From contig NZ_VFPM01000003.1 in NCBI RefSeq assembly GCF_006716675.1, positions 434,001 to 498,000 of the forward strand: a stretch of DNA of 64,000 nt. Reading direction: 5' to 3'. Below the pieces are notes generated by a model, which had not been told where the DNA came from, ran no database searches, and worked only from the letters and a program-made list of their open reading frames with translations. Both the position numbers and the translations under genes were made by a program. Origin of the DNA: Humibacillus xanthopallidus. GTDB lineage: Bacteria; Actinomycetota; Actinomycetes; Actinomycetales; Dermatophilaceae. This document shows, piece after piece, positions 33,534-43,299 of the stretch (position 1 is its first letter; every line of letters starts with the position of its first letter).

Positions 33534-36047
33534 TCAGATGGCGCCGATCTTCTGGAGGCGGTTGAGCGAGAACCAGCCGAACGGGATCGGCAGCCAGTAG
33601 GTCGCGAGGCGGTAGAGCAGGACGGCCGAGACCGCGGTGCCGCCGGGCACGCCGATCGCGATGAGACCCGCAGACATCGCCGCCTCGATGCCGCCGAGAC
33701 CACCGGGGGTCGGCACCGCGGAGCCGATGATGGCGCCGGCGAAGTAGACGACCGCGACGGCGGGGATCGGCGCGTCGGAGCCGAAGGCCCGGGTGGCGCA
33801 GACGAGCGAGGCGACGAAGGAGACGTCGAGCAGCAGGGCTCCACCGAGCAGCTGCGCCAGCTTCTTCGGGTGCTGGAAGATCGCCAGCACCTGGGGCACC
33901 GCGGAGCGGACCTGCGGCATCACCCGGTCGGTGATGACGCCGCGCACCTTGGGCACGGCGAGCAGCCCGATGGCGACGATGACGACGGCGAGGATCCCCG
34001 CCACGAGCACGGGCGACGGACTGAAGGAGACCGCCGGCCCGGTGCCGGCGAGCACGCCGGCGACGACGAGGAGCACGAAGTACGAGCAGAACTGGGCCAC
34101 CTGCGCGACACCCACGCTCGCGCCGGCGACCGCAGGCGGAAGACCCGAGGTCTGCAGGTAGCGGGTGTTGAGCGCGATGTTGCCGACGGCCGCAGGCGCG
34201 ACGAGCCCGCTGAAGGCGACGGCGAGCTGGGTCATGTAGGTGCGGATGAACCGCAGGTGGATCTGCACCGCGCCGGCGAGGGCGATCGACGCACCGGCGA
34301 ACGTGGCCGCGGCGAAGACGACGAGCACGATGACCCACTCCCACTGCGCCGTCCTGATCACCTCGCCGAGGTCGACCTGGGCCAGCTGGGTGAGCACGAG
34401 GTAGCCCGCCACGACCCCACCGATGAGGGTGACGACCGACCGCAGGGTGACCCGGCGCAGCTCGACGGGGGCGACCTCCTCCGTCGACGGCCGCAGCGTC
34501 ATGAGCTCGTCGCGCAGCTCTCCGAGCAGGCCCTTGCGCTCCTTGAGCGCCGACCGGGTGTCGGGGGTGAGCGCGACCGACTGGAGCACCGGCACCGCAC
34601 GCACCACGGCCTCCTTGCCGAGCGCGTTGACGGCCGAGGAGACAGCCCGCTGGGGCCCCACGACGATCGCGACGCTCGTCAGCAGCTGGGCGAGGTCGAT
34701 GCGCAGGGTGATGTCGTCGGCCGCGAGGTCGCCGGCACCGAGCGTGCGCAGCCCGACCCGCCCCTCGGCGTCGATGAGCACGGCCCGGCGGCTGAGGCCG
34801 CGGTGGGCGATCCGGCGACGGTGCAGGGTCTGCACGAGCCGCCACACCTGGGCCAGCTGCTCGTCGTCGAGGTCGTCGAGCTCGGCCAGGGTCACGCCTT
34901 GCGGCTCGACGTAGGCGATGACGGCGGCGAACGGGCCCACCTCGGAGACGGCCACCGGCCGGGGTGCGTGCACACCGGCGTCCGCGAGCAGCAGCCCCAT
35001 GAGCGTGCGGTGCTCGAGCTCGGCGCGCAGGGTCACGGCAGGAGGCCGGGAGAAGCCGCTTCGGAGGCGGACGGCACGCAGCAGGCGCCGCCCCGAGGCG
35101 AGGCCGAAGGTGTCTCGGTCGATGACGTGGACGTCGACCGACCCGCTCTCGGTCGTGCCGGCATACCGCCTGTCGCCGGCGGCGTTGGCGTCGACGAGCC
35201 GGAGTCGCTCGAGCGGCACGCCGGTGTCGAGCAGCACCCGGGCGACGTCGACCCCGGGGGGCCGGGTCGAGACAGCGCCGAAGCCGACCCGGAAGGCGAG
35301 GCCGACGAGCCAGCCGAGCAGGAGCGAGCAGATGAGAGCCGTCAGCGTGACGAGGCCGGAGAGGAAGGTCGTGAGGACCGTGGCGGCGACAACGGTCGTG
35401 GCGATCGGCGAGATCCACTTGCGCCCGGCGATGTCGGCGACGGTGAGCAGCGCGATCATCGAGACGACGACGATGTCGAGGGGCGGGCTCTGACCTGTCG
35501 ACGTCGGACGCGAGAGCACGTCGGTGAGGAAGCCGCCGTGCCCGGTCGTCACGAGCGCGACGCAGATGATGACGAGGATGCCGCCGACGACCGCGGCTCC
35601 GAGGGCCTGCACGAGCTGGAGCGGACGGCGGCGCACGAGCAGGTCGGCACCCACCGCGATGGGCAGGAGCACCGCCCCGAGACCGCTCAGCCACGCGAGC
35701 AGCGTCAGCAGGATGCGCGGCAGGCCTCCGGTCGCCTCGGCGAGGTCCTGCTCGACCGCGCCGCGGGTGCCCACCGCGAGGTCGGCGAGGACGAAGCCGA
35801 GCACGAGGAACAGGGTGACGACGGCGAGCCGGATCGCGTCGGCGGGCCGTCGCACACGATCGGGGATCGGGGGTTCGATGACCTCGACCGCGGCCGCGGG
35901 GTCGACCGGCTCGTCCGGTTGGGCGGGCTGATCGGCGTCGACCGGCTCGACGACCGTGACGGCCGTGACGGGCTCGGTTGGCTCGACCCGCACGCCGTGG
36001 TCCGCGTCGGGTTCGCCGCCCTCGCGGGGCTCGTCTGGGCTGGGCAC
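33534..36047 (-). CDS. Membrane protein: N-terminal helices, pseudokinase-like domain and LPG-synthase/flippase-like domain
   Basis: The 837-residue protein starts at a GTG. After an acidic cytoplasmic N-terminus of about 60 residues come several hydrophobic helices (around 70-270), then a soluble region (about 290-520) that looks like a degenerate protein kinase. H415-RGLSRRAVL replaces the HRDxxxxN catalytic loop and LGAGDLA the DFG region, so catalytic Asp and Asn are missing. The C-terminal half (about 540-830) has many membrane helices with GLVAPAAVGNIALNTRYL and PTPGGLGGIEA, typical of the LPG_synthase_TM (UPF0104) flippase-like family. It lies between dop and a divergent esterase. Its lipid substrate is unknown. 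Confidence 0.75.
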   Translation of the reverse strand: MPSPDEPREGGEPDADHGVRVEPTEPVTAVTVVEPVDADQPAQPDEPVDPAAAVEVIEPPIPDRVRRPADAIRLAVVTLFLVLGFVLADLAVGTRGAVEQDLAEATGGLPRILLTLLAWLSGLGAVLLPIAVGADLLVRRRPLQLVQALGAAVVGGILVIICVALVTTGHGGFLTDVLSRPTSTGQSPPLDIVVVSMIALLTVADIAGRKWISPIATTVVAATVLTTFLSGLVTLTALICSLLLGWLVGLAFRVGFGAVSTRPPGVDVARVLLDTGVPLERLRLVDANAAGDRRYAGTTESGSVDVHVIDRDTFGLASGRRLLRAVRLRSGFSRPPAVTLRAELEHRTLMGLLLADAGVHAPRPVAVSEVGPFAAVIAYVEPQGVTLAELDDLDDEQLAQVWRLVQTLHRRRIAHRGLSRRAVLIDAEGRVGLRTLGAGDLAADDITLRIDLAQLLTSVAIVVGPQRAVSSAVNALGKEAVVRAVPVLQSVALTPDTRSALKERKGLLGELRDELMTLRPSTEEVAPVELRRVTLRSVVTLIGGVVAGYLVLTQLAQVDLGEVIRTAQWEWVIVLVVFAAATFAGASIALAGAVQIHLRFIRTYMTQLAVAFSGLVAPAAVGNIALNTRYLQTSGLPPAVAGASVGVAQVAQFCSYFVLLVVAGVLAGTGPAVSFSPSPVLVAGILAVVIVAIGLLAVPKVRGVITDRVMPQVRSAVPQVLAIFQHPKKLAQLLGGALLLDVSFVASLVCATRAFGSDAPIPAVAVVYFAGAIIGSAVPTPGGLGGIEAAMSAGLIAIGVPGGTAVSAVLLYRLATYWLPIPFGWFSLNRLQKIGAI

Positions 36048-36119
36048 CCCATCATCCTGCCTGACCGGGGGGCGGCAAACCTGCAGGCGGGCCCTGCGCG
36101 CCGTGCGAGACTGCGCAGC

Positions 36120-37118
36120 GTGACACGCAGCAGCTCGTGGGACATGCCCCTGCGCACCCGCCTCGTCGTCCGGGCGGTCGCTCGCGAACGAGGATCCATC
36201 GCCACCCTCGACCCCCGCGAGATCCCCATCGTGCGTGCCTGGACCGCGCCCGCGCGGCCGCCCTACAGCTGGATCACGGGGCGGGTCCGTCGAGACGTCA
36301 CCATCGGCGCGACCGCCTTCCGTGCCCGTGACGGACACCAGGTCGCCGTGCGCACCTACCGCCCCACCGGCACGGGAGCCGCGCCGCTGCCGGTCCTCGT
36401 GTGGTTCCACGGTGGCGGGTGGGTGCTCGGCAACACGCAGTCCTACGACCCGGTGTGCAGCGCCGTCGCCCACGACGCCGGGGTGCTCGTCGTCAGCGTC
36501 GACTACCGGCTCGCCCCGGAGTTCCGCGCCCCGCAGGCGGCGCTCGACTGCGTCGACGCCGTGCGGTGGGTGGCGTCGGCAGGGACGGCACTCGGGGCTC
36601 GCACGGAGGGGATCGGCGTGGCCGGCGACTCGGCGGGCGCCAACCTCGCTGCGGTCGTCGCCCAGGTCGTGCAGTCCGAGGGCGGAGCGCAGCTCACCCA
36701 CCAGAGCCTCGTCTACCCCGCTGTCGACGCCACGATGAGCCAGCCGTCGATCGCCGAGCACGCTGACGCGCCGGTGCTCACGCGAGCCGACATGGAGGCC
36801 TTCCTCTCGTACTACCTCGGAGAGGGCCCGGACGCCCTCGACCGACGCGACCCGCTCGTCTCGCCGCTGTATGCCGCGCAGCTCGCCGGGCTGCCCCCGG
36901 CGCTCGTGCAGACGGCCGACCTCGACCCGCTGCGCGACGACGGCGCGGTCTACGCCAGGGCACTGCGCGATGCGGGCGTCGAGGTGACCCTGACGAACTA
37001 CCCCCGCGTCCCCCACGGCTTCCTCAGCTTCCCGGGGGCGACGGCCGCCCGGTGGGCACCGTGTGACGAGCTCATCACCTGGGTCGCGCGGCACGCGCAC
37101 CGACCGCGTGTCGGCTAG
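36120..37118 (+). CDS. Alpha/beta-hydrolase esterase, hormone-sensitive lipase family
   Basis: The 332-residue serine hydrolase has the oxyanion motif HGGGWVLG, nucleophile Ser in GVAGDSAGANLAA, the acid residue near DLDPLRDDG and the histidine in PRVPHGF. This is the HSL/acetyl-esterase (family IV) pattern. No signal peptide is evident. It starts at a GTG (36120) or an ATG at 36144, is divergent from the flippase-like gene, and its stop overlaps a TAGGGT box (37116-37121) that may serve the following PRPP-synthetase-like gene. The substrate is unknown. Confidence 0.88.
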   Translation: MTRSSSWDMPLRTRLVVRAVARERGSIATLDPREIPIVRAWTAPARPPYSWITGRVRRDVTIGATAFRARDGHQVAVRTYRPTGTGAAPLPVLVWFHGGGWVLGNTQSYDPVCSAVAHDAGVLVVSVDYRLAPEFRAPQAALDCVDAVRWVASAGTALGARTEGIGVAGDSAGANLAAVVAQVVQSEGGAQLTHQSLVYPAVDATMSQPSIAEHADAPVLTRADMEAFLSYYLGEGPDALDRRDPLVSPLYAAQLAGLPPALVQTADLDPLRDDGAVYARALRDAGVEVTLTNYPRVPHGFLSFPGATAARWAPCDELITWVARHAHRPRVG

Positions 37119-37157
37119 GGTCGAAGCGCACGCGAACCTCGAGAGAGCTGGCTCGGA

Positions 37158-38150
37158 GTGAATGACGTCGTCGTGTTCAGCGGGTCGGCACACCCGGCCC
37201 TCGCCGACAGGATCTGTGGCCACCTCGGGGTGAGCCGGTCGCCCGTCGACATCAAGCGGTTCAGCAACGACTGCCTTCAGGCGCAGCTGCTGGCCAACTG
37301 CCGCCAGCGCGACGTCTACATCGTGCAGCCCCTCGTGCCACCGACGCAGGAGCACCTCATGGAGCTGCTCCTCATGATCGATGCCGCCCGAGGAGCATCC
37401 GCCGCGCAGATCACGGCCGTCATGCCGCACTACGCCTACGCCCGCTCCGACAAGAAGGACGCCTCGCGCATCTCCCTCGGCGGCCGGCTCGTCGCCGACA
37501 TGATCTCGACCGCCGGGGCGCACCGCGTGCTCACGATGGCGCTCCACGCGCCACAGGTGCACGGCTTCTTCTCCACCCCTGTCGATCACCTCACCGCCAT
37601 CGGTGTGCTCGCGGACCACTACCGCGGCACCGACCTCACCGACTGCATCGTCGTCAGCCCCGACCTCGGCAACGCGAAGGTGGCGACGCAGTTCGCGCGG
37701 CTGCTGGGGCTGCCCGTGGCCGCCGGCGCGAAGCAGCGCATCTCCGACGACCGCGTCGTCATCGACTCCATCGTGGGAGACGTCGCCGGTCGGCGAGCCA
37801 TCGTGCTCGACGACGAGATCGCGACCGGTGGCTCGATGCTGGAGCTCATGGACCGCCTCAAGGACGCCGGCACCACCGAGGCGTCGATCGTCTGCACGCA
37901 CGGGCTCTTCGCGGGCAAGGCCGTCGAGCGCCTCCGCGACCACCCGTTCGTCACGGAGGTCGTCACGACCGACACCGTTCCGCCGCCACCCGGGTGGCCC
38001 GAGCTCACCGTGCGCTCGGTCTCGGCCCTCTTCGCCGAGGCGATCAGCCGGATCCACCACGGCCGGTCGGTCAGCTCGCTCTTCGAGGGCGTCGACCCGA
38101 CCCACGCACCCCCACAGGCCCGGCTCCCGTTCGACGACACGCCGTCATGA
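37158..38150 (+). CDS. Ribose-phosphate diphosphokinase (PRPP synthetase) family, divergent
   Basis: The 330-residue protein has the two-lobe PRPP synthetase fold. It shows the N-terminal VVFSGSAHPALADRI, the HYAYARSDKKDASRISLGGR segment around the ATP site, and the PRPP loop AIVLDDEIATGGSM in the place of the canonical VDDMIDTGGT. The metal pair DD is kept but the surrounding residues differ, so it may be a paralogue with altered regulation or substrate. The GTG start at 37158 overlaps nothing. It is coupled to a DUF3054 gene by an ATGA overlap. Proteins of this type usually feed nucleotide, histidine or decaprenyl-phosphoribose synthesis. Confidence 0.8.
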   Translation: MNDVVVFSGSAHPALADRICGHLGVSRSPVDIKRFSNDCLQAQLLANCRQRDVYIVQPLVPPTQEHLMELLLMIDAARGASAAQITAVMPHYAYARSDKKDASRISLGGRLVADMISTAGAHRVLTMALHAPQVHGFFSTPVDHLTAIGVLADHYRGTDLTDCIVVSPDLGNAKVATQFARLLGLPVAAGAKQRISDDRVVIDSIVGDVAGRRAIVLDDEIATGGSMLELMDRLKDAGTTEASIVCTHGLFAGKAVERLRDHPFVTEVVTTDTVPPPPGWPELTVRSVSALFAEAISRIHHGRSVSSLFEGVDPTHAPPQARLPFDDTPS

Positions 38151-38539
38151 GCACCGCTGCGGCCCTCCTGCGCCGTCCACCGGTCGCGTTCGCGCTCGAC
38201 GTGGTGCTCGTCATCGTCTTCGCGGCGGTCGGGAGGGCCAGCCACGACGAGGCGAACCCCGTCATCGGTGCCCTCCTCACCGCGTGGCCCTTCCTCGTGG
38301 GCACGTTGGTCGGGTGGGCCGTCGTCCGCGTCCTGCGCAAGGCGTGGCCGCTCGAGGTGGGGCCGGGCATCACCGTATGGTTCTCGACCCTGCTCATCGG
38401 GATGGTGCTGCGACAGGCCACTGGTCACGGCACGGCTGTCAGCTTCGTCCTCGTGGCCGCCGTCGTGCTCGCCTTCTTCCTCATCGGCTGGCGGGCCCTC
38501 GAGGCGCAGCTCCTCAGGCGGTCGAGGCCGTCCGCGTGA
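38147..38539 (+). CDS. DUF3054 integral membrane protein
   Basis: This 130-residue membrane protein has four hydrophobic segments (AFALDVVLVIVFAAVGRAS, GALLTAWPFLVGTLVGWAVV, GITVWFSTLLIGMVL, VSFVLVAAVVLAFFLIGW). The RASHDEANP and RQATGHGTA loops match DUF3054, an actinobacterial family of unknown function. It starts inside the PRPP-synthetase-like stop (ATGA), so both are translated together; this is the only clue to a role. It converges on arc with 21 bases between. Confidence 0.8.
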   Translation: MSTAAALLRRPPVAFALDVVLVIVFAAVGRASHDEANPVIGALLTAWPFLVGTLVGWAVVRVLRKAWPLEVGPGITVWFSTLLIGMVLRQATGHGTAVSFVLVAAVVLAFFLIGWRALEAQLLRRSRPSA

Positions 38540-38560
38540 GGAGCTGGCGCACCCTGGGCA

Positions 38561-40339
38561 TCAGAGGTACTGGCCGGTGTTGGCCGTGGCGATGGAGCGG
38601 CCCGGCTCGGTGCCGTCCTTGCCCTTGATGAGCGTGCGGATGTAGACGATGCGCTCGCCCTTCTTGCCGCTGATCCGCGCCCAGTCGTCGGGGTTGGTCG
38701 TGTTGGGCAGGTCCTCGTTCTCCTTGAACTCGTCGACGCAGCTGCTCATGAGGTGCTCGATCCGGATGCCCTTCTGCCCTGTCGTCAGGAAGTCCTTGAT
38801 CGCGAGCTTCTTGGCCCGGTCGACGATGTTCTGGATCATCGCGCCCGAGTTGAAGTCCTTGAAGTAGAGGATCTCCTTGTCGCCGCCCTGGTAGGTCACC
38901 TCGAGGAAGCGGTTCTCGTCCATCTCGGAGTACATCCGCTCCACCGCGGCCGTGATCATGGCCTCGATGGTGGCCTCGCGATCGCCGCCGTGGACGGCGA
39001 GGTCGTGCTCGTGCAGGGGCAGGGTCTCGGTGAGGTACTTGCTGAAGATGTCACGGGCGCTCTCGGCGTCGGGCCGCTCGATCTTGATCTTCGCGTCGAG
39101 ACGGCCAGGGCGCAGGATCGCGGGGTCGATCATGTCCTCGCGGTTCGACGCACCGATGACGATGACGTTGTCGAGCCGCTCGACGCCGTCGATCTCGGCG
39201 AGCAGCTGCGGCACGATCGTCGTCTCGACGTCGCTCGAGACCCCGGACCCGCGAGTGCGGAAGAGCGAGTCCATCTCGTCGAAGAAGACGACGACCGGGG
39301 TGCCGTCGGAGGCCTTCTCGCGCGCGCGCTGGAAGATGAGCCGGATGTGCCGCTCGGTCTCACCGACGTACTTGTTGAGCAGCTCCGGGCCCTTGATGTT
39401 GAGGAAGTAGCTCTTCTCGGTCTGCTTGCCCGTGCGCTCGGCCACCTTGCGCGCCAGCGACGCTGCCACGGCCTTGGCGATGAGCGTCTTGCCGCAGCCG
39501 GGAGGGCCGTAAAGCAGCACACCCTTGGGCGGCTTGAGCGCGTGCTCCTTGTAGAGCTCGGGGTGCAGGAACGGCAGCTCGACGGCGTCGCGGATCTGCT
39601 CGATCTGACCGGCCAGGCCGCCGATGTCCTCGTAGGCGACGTCGGGGACCTCCTCGAGGACGAGCTCCTCGACCTCGAGCTTCGGGATGACCTCGTGGAC
39701 GAAGTTGGACCTCGGGTCGAGCGTCAGCGAGTCGCCGACCCGGATGAGCTCGCCGAGCAGGGGGTTGGCGAGCCGGCAGACCCGCTCCTCGTCGCCGTGC
39801 GTCACCACGACGACCCGATGGGCGTCGAGCTTGTCCTTGACGGTGACGACCTCGCCGACCCGCTCGAAGCCGTGCACCGACACGACGTTGAGCGCCTCGT
39901 TGAGCATGACCTCGCGGCCGAGGCCGAGCTCCCCGACCTCGACGGATGGACTCACGGCCACGCGCATCTTGCGGCCGCCGGTGAGGATGTCGACTGCGCC
40001 GTCCTCCGGCTCGTCCATGACGAGCCCGTAGGTGCTCGGCGGCTGAGCGAGACGGTCGACCTCCTTCTTGAGGGTGACGATCTGCTCGCGGGCCTCCTTG
40101 AGCGTGCGCACGAGGCGCTCGTTCTGCGTCGACAGGGTCGAGAGGCTCGTCTGCACGTGGGCCAGGCGGGCCTCGAGCTCGCGCGTGCGCTGCGGGGAGA
40201 CCCGTGCCGCATCGCGCAACGCCTCGACCTCGGAGCGCAGTGCGGCGAGCTCGCGCTCGCTCGTGCCCGGGCTCGACGAGCCCGTGGCCTCGGAGCCGCC
40301 GTCGCCCCCGTGATTCCAGCTGCTGACGTCGTCTGACAT
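38561..40339 (-). CDS. arc: Proteasome-activating AAA ATPase ARC/Mpa
   Basis: This hexameric unfoldase feeds pupylated proteins into the 20S core. The 592-residue protein has an N-terminal coiled coil (about residues 25-85) that binds Pup, tandem OB domains (about 90-240), and one AAA module with Walker [14 protein letters not shown], Walker [10 protein letters not shown] and arginine-finger region RPGRLDAKI. The C-terminal GQYL is the docking tail into PrcA. The ATG at 40339 was chosen for the AGGAGG site 5 bases upstream (40345-40350); two upstream GTGs lack one. A TAGGGT -10-like box is at 40381-40386. Confidence 0.97.
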   Translation of the reverse strand: MSDDVSSWNHGGDGGSEATGSSSPGTSERELAALRSEVEALRDAARVSPQRTRELEARLAHVQTSLSTLSTQNERLVRTLKEAREQIVTLKKEVDRLAQPPSTYGLVMDEPEDGAVDILTGGRKMRVAVSPSVEVGELGLGREVMLNEALNVVSVHGFERVGEVVTVKDKLDAHRVVVVTHGDEERVCRLANPLLGELIRVGDSLTLDPRSNFVHEVIPKLEVEELVLEEVPDVAYEDIGGLAGQIEQIRDAVELPFLHPELYKEHALKPPKGVLLYGPPGCGKTLIAKAVAASLARKVAERTGKQTEKSYFLNIKGPELLNKYVGETERHIRLIFQRAREKASDGTPVVVFFDEMDSLFRTRGSGVSSDVETTIVPQLLAEIDGVERLDNVIVIGASNREDMIDPAILRPGRLDAKIKIERPDAESARDIFSKYLTETLPLHEHDLAVHGGDREATIEAMITAAVERMYSEMDENRFLEVTYQGGDKEILYFKDFNSGAMIQNIVDRAKKLAIKDFLTTGQKGIRIEHLMSSCVDEFKENEDLPNTTNPDDWARISGKKGERIVYIRTLIKGKDGTEPGRSIATANTGQYL

Positions 40340-40397
40340 CTCGGCCTCCTCATCCGTCACTCGCACACCGTGACGATTCGACCCTAACCCGAGGTCG

Positions 40398-41483
40398 TCA
40401 GTTGTCGTCAGATGTTTCAGTCAGTGATCGCCGGACACGGCGGATCGTCTTGTCGCTCTTGACTCGTTCGCCCATCGCCTCGGGTGTCCACGCGTCGTCG
40501 GGCACGTCGAGGGCCGCGAGCGAACCGGGCTGTGTCGCCCCGGCAGACTCGGCCGCCGGTGTGGTGTGCGTACCCACCGCGACGCCATCCACCACCGGGT
40601 GGGAGCCCTTCGCCGGTCGGCGCGTGCGCTCCGGGGGCACGACGCCCGGCGCGAGCCGCCGCGTCGTGATGAGGAAGCCGGTGTGGCCGTGCATGCGGTG
40701 CTGCGGGCGCACCGCGAGCCCCTCGAGGTGCCAGCCGCGCACGAGCGACTCCCAGGCGCTGGGCTCCGTGAACCCACCGTGCAGGCGCATGCCCTCGGCG
40801 ACTCGGCTCAGCTGGGTGGTGGTCGCGACGTAGCAAATGAGGACACCACCGGGGATGAGGGCGTCGGCGACCGCGTCGAGGCACTCCCACGGCGCGAGCA
40901 TGTCGAGCACCACACGGTCGACCGTGCCCGGCGCGACCGTGGCGGGGAGGCTCTCGACGAGGTCGCCCACGGTGACGGTCCACGCCGGGTGGTCACCGCC
41001 GAAGAAGGCGCGGCCGTTGCCCTTGGCGATCTCGGCGAAGTCCTCGCGGCGCTCGAAGGAGAGCAGCCGCCCGTGCTCGCCGATTGCCCGCAGCAGCGAC
41101 ATCGAGAGCGCGCCGCTGCCCACGCCGGCCTCGACCACCGTCGCGCCCGGGAAGATGTCGGCCATCGTCACGATCTGGCCGGCGTCCTTGGGGTAGACGA
41201 CGGCGGCCCCGCGAGGCATCGACATGACGTAGTCGCTGAGCAGCGGTCGCAGGGCGAGGTACTCGACTCCGGCGGTGTTGGTCACGACCGACCCGTCGGG
41301 GGCCCCGATGAGGTCGTCGTGCCGAAGGAAACCGCGATGGGTGTGGAACTCGCGCCCCGGCTCGAGGGTGATCGTGTGCAGACGACCCTTGGGGTCGGTC
41401 AGCTGGATCCGCTCGCCGACCTCGAACACACCGCGTCGGTTGTGGGCGCTCCCGGCAGGGATGGTCGGCGCGGCTTCGCTCAT
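40398..41483 (-). CDS. trmI: tRNA (adenine(58)-N1)-methyltransferase TrmI
   Basis: This SAM-dependent enzyme makes m1A58 in the T-loop of tRNA. The 361-residue protein has an N-terminal beta-barrel ([24 protein letters not shown]), SAM motif [21 protein letters not shown] and the [13 protein letters not shown] segment. A C-terminal extension of about 80 residues is low complexity. The ATG at 41483 follows a TAGACT box by 8 bases. Its place beside arc matches the mycobacterial order. Confidence 0.93.
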   Translation of the reverse strand: MSEAAPTIPAGSAHNRRGVFEVGERIQLTDPKGRLHTITLEPGREFHTHRGFLRHDDLIGAPDGSVVTNTAGVEYLALRPLLSDYVMSMPRGAAVVYPKDAGQIVTMADIFPGATVVEAGVGSGALSMSLLRAIGEHGRLLSFERREDFAEIAKGNGRAFFGGDHPAWTVTVGDLVESLPATVAPGTVDRVVLDMLAPWECLDAVADALIPGGVLICYVATTTQLSRVAEGMRLHGGFTEPSAWESLVRGWHLEGLAVRPQHRMHGHTGFLITTRRLAPGVVPPERTRRPAKGSHPVVDGVAVGTHTTPAAESAGATQPGSLAALDVPDDAWTPEAMGERVKSDKTIRRVRRSLTETSDDN

Positions 41484-41494
41484 GGGAGCACAGT

Positions 41495-41890
41495 CTAGGA
41501 GGCCACGGGCGCCCCTCTCGCCACCCTGCGGACCGATGCCGCCTCGACCTCGTAGCGGCTCTGTCGCCCCGCCGGCCCACCGTAGAAGCGCCGCCGGAGC
41601 GCCCCACCCACCTCGACGCCGTCGCCTGCGGCGAGACGCAGCGCGGCCCGACGGGTGCGCGCCGTCCAGCACACGACGTCGATGGTGTCGACGGGGGCTC
41701 GCCGCACCTCGGCGCCCCCGGTGGCTCGCCGTGCCGCCGCGCCCTCCCGGGAGACGATCACCCGCAGCGTGACGATGACGTCGCCGCTCGGCAGCGTGCG
41801 CTCCTCCCCCGGCGCCGAGGCCCGGCCCCGCAACGCGACCTCGTTGAGCGCCGGCGCCCCACCAGGCTCGTCGCCTCCACCCCTGCTCAT
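41495..41890 (-). CDS. Single-stranded DNA-binding-like OB-fold protein
   Basis: This 131-residue protein resembles the SSB family. LNEVALRGRASAPGEERTLPSG then VTLRVIVSREGAA, and later VDTIDVVCWTARTRRAALRL and EVGGALRRRFY fit an OB fold. It lacks the acidic DDDIPF-type C-terminal tail that recruits SSB partners, so it is unlikely to be the main replicative SSB; it may be a small paralogue in repair or recombination. It is leftward and 11 bases before trmI. The 150 bases upstream (41891-42040) show nothing. Confidence 0.7.
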   Translation of the reverse strand: MSRGGGDEPGGAPALNEVALRGRASAPGEERTLPSGDVIVTLRVIVSREGAAARRATGGAEVRRAPVDTIDVVCWTARTRRAALRLAAGDGVEVGGALRRRFYGGPAGRQSRYEVEAASVRRVARGAPVAS

Positions 41891-42040
41891 CTCGCCATCC
41901 CTTCCGGCCCGACCGTCGCGAGCCCTCCGGGGCCAGCATCACCGGTGCGATCGGCTCGCACGGGACCGGCCGCGAACCTGTGGACGACGTGCGGGCGATG
42001 CCCGGGAGGTGTGGACGGAAGCGGCGGTGGTGCGCGGGGG

Positions 42041-43228
42041 TCAGCGGCGGCCGCGTCGGGCGAGCTGGGCGCCGACGACCGCGTTGATGCGATCGGCCGT
42101 CGCGAGGCCGAGCACCGAGCGGGACGTCGAGTCGACGACGACGGCATACGAGAGGCTGCGCTCGCTCATGACCCGGATGAGGTCGGTGAGGACGTCGGAC
42201 GCCGACAGGCCCACGACCCAGGCGCCCGGCTGGGCGACCGTGACCGACGACAGGGTGGTGCGCGGACGCGCCTCATGCGGGACGGCCTGTGCCGCACCGG
42301 TCTCCACGACCCCGACGGGCCACCCCCGGTCGTCCGAGGTGACGAGCCAGACCCGGTCGTCAGGTCCTCGGCGGTCCGGGGTGGGGCGGAGGGCACCCGA
42401 GGCGAGCGCCGCGTCGGCCTGGGCCACCGTCGTGGTGGCCGGGAGCACGACGACGGGCTCGAGGACCTCGGCGGCCGGCTGCGCCGTGGCCTCGTGGATG
42501 TGTCCGGCACGGATGGCGCCGGTGGCGCCCTGCCAGAGGAACGCCGCGATGACGATCGGGAAGATCATCCCGAAGGCGTCACCGGGCTGCCCGCGCAGGA
42601 ACGGCACGAGCACGAAGTACGCGACGGTCGCCACCGCGACGACGCGGCCCAGCCAGCCCGCGACGACGAAGCCCGCGCCGCGCCGACCCGTCACCCGCCA
42701 CACGAGCGCGCTGACGATCTGACCCCCGTCGAGGGGAAGTCCCGGCAGGAGGTTGAACAGACCGACGAACAGGTTCGCGAACGTGATGATCTCGAGCAGG
42801 AGCAGCGCCGTGTCGTTCGTCGTGACGGAGTGCAGGAGGAAGCCGACGACCGCAAGAGCGAGGTTGGCGAGCGGCCCCACGACCGCGATGAGAGCGGTCG
42901 TGCCGGGCGAGGTGCGCGTGGAGTCGTAGACCGTGTGACCGCCCCAGACGTCGGCGACGATGCGATCGACGGGGTGGCCGCTCCAGCGGGCCGCCAGGGC
43001 GTGCGCCGCCTCGTGGACGAGCACCGAGAGCAGCAGCAGCAGGGCGTAGCCCGCGGCGGCGAGGTAGCCGTACTCCGGGCCGCGGTCGGGCCGCGCGAGG
43101 TTGGGCCCGAAGACGACGACGATGACGACGGCGATGACCGGCCACGACCGGCCCAGGTAGATCGGCGAGCCCGCCAGCGACCCGATCTGCCAGCCGTACG
43201 GCGATCGGCGGCCGGCGGGTGTGGACAT
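42041..43228 (-). CDS. Site-2 protease family zinc metallopeptidase (M50) with CBS domains
   Basis: The 395-residue intramembrane protease has the zinc motif HEAAHA and the second-site LLPGLPLDGGQI, among about six hydrophobic segments, as in RIP/SpoIVFB. The C-terminal third looks like two CBS repeats (ALASGALRPTPDRRGPDDRVWL, and SDVLTDLIRVMSERSLSYAVVV). CBS units often bind adenine nucleotides, suggesting energy-dependent regulation. It is divergent from the RecB-like gene. A substrate such as an anti-sigma factor cannot be assigned. Confidence 0.88.
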   Translation of the reverse strand: MSTPAGRRSPYGWQIGSLAGSPIYLGRSWPVIAVVIVVVFGPNLARPDRGPEYGYLAAAGYALLLLLSVLVHEAAHALAARWSGHPVDRIVADVWGGHTVYDSTRTSPGTTALIAVVGPLANLALAVVGFLLHSVTTNDTALLLLEIITFANLFVGLFNLLPGLPLDGGQIVSALVWRVTGRRGAGFVVAGWLGRVVAVATVAYFVLVPFLRGQPGDAFGMIFPIVIAAFLWQGATGAIRAGHIHEATAQPAAEVLEPVVVLPATTTVAQADAALASGALRPTPDRRGPDDRVWLVTSDDRGWPVGVVETGAAQAVPHEARPRTTLSSVTVAQPGAWVVGLSASDVLTDLIRVMSERSLSYAVVVDSTSRSVLGLATADRINAVVGAQLARRGRR

Positions 43229-43287
43229 CCTCAGAGCCTATGCCCTCGTGCTGTGGGGAGCGGTCGGGCGCTGTCGCCGCCGCGGCA

Positions 43288-43293
43288 TACAGT
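43288..43293 (+). promoter_or_regulatory. -10 box of a leaderless recB-like mRNA
   Basis: TACAGT ends 6 bases before the ATG at 43300, in the gap after the divergent protease gene. Confidence 0.45.
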
Positions 43294-43299
43294 CGCCCC

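Noticed and set aside
33333..36119. Long plus-strand open frame upstream of the esterase, opposite dop and the flippase-like gene
   Set aside because: Only the part from 36120 has the esterase; the rest is Glu/Asp/Arg/Gly-rich shadow.
36048..38105. Minus-strand extension of the flippase-like frame through the esterase and PRPP-synthetase-like genes
   Set aside because: Frame is open only because of high GC; opposing genes have full motif sets.
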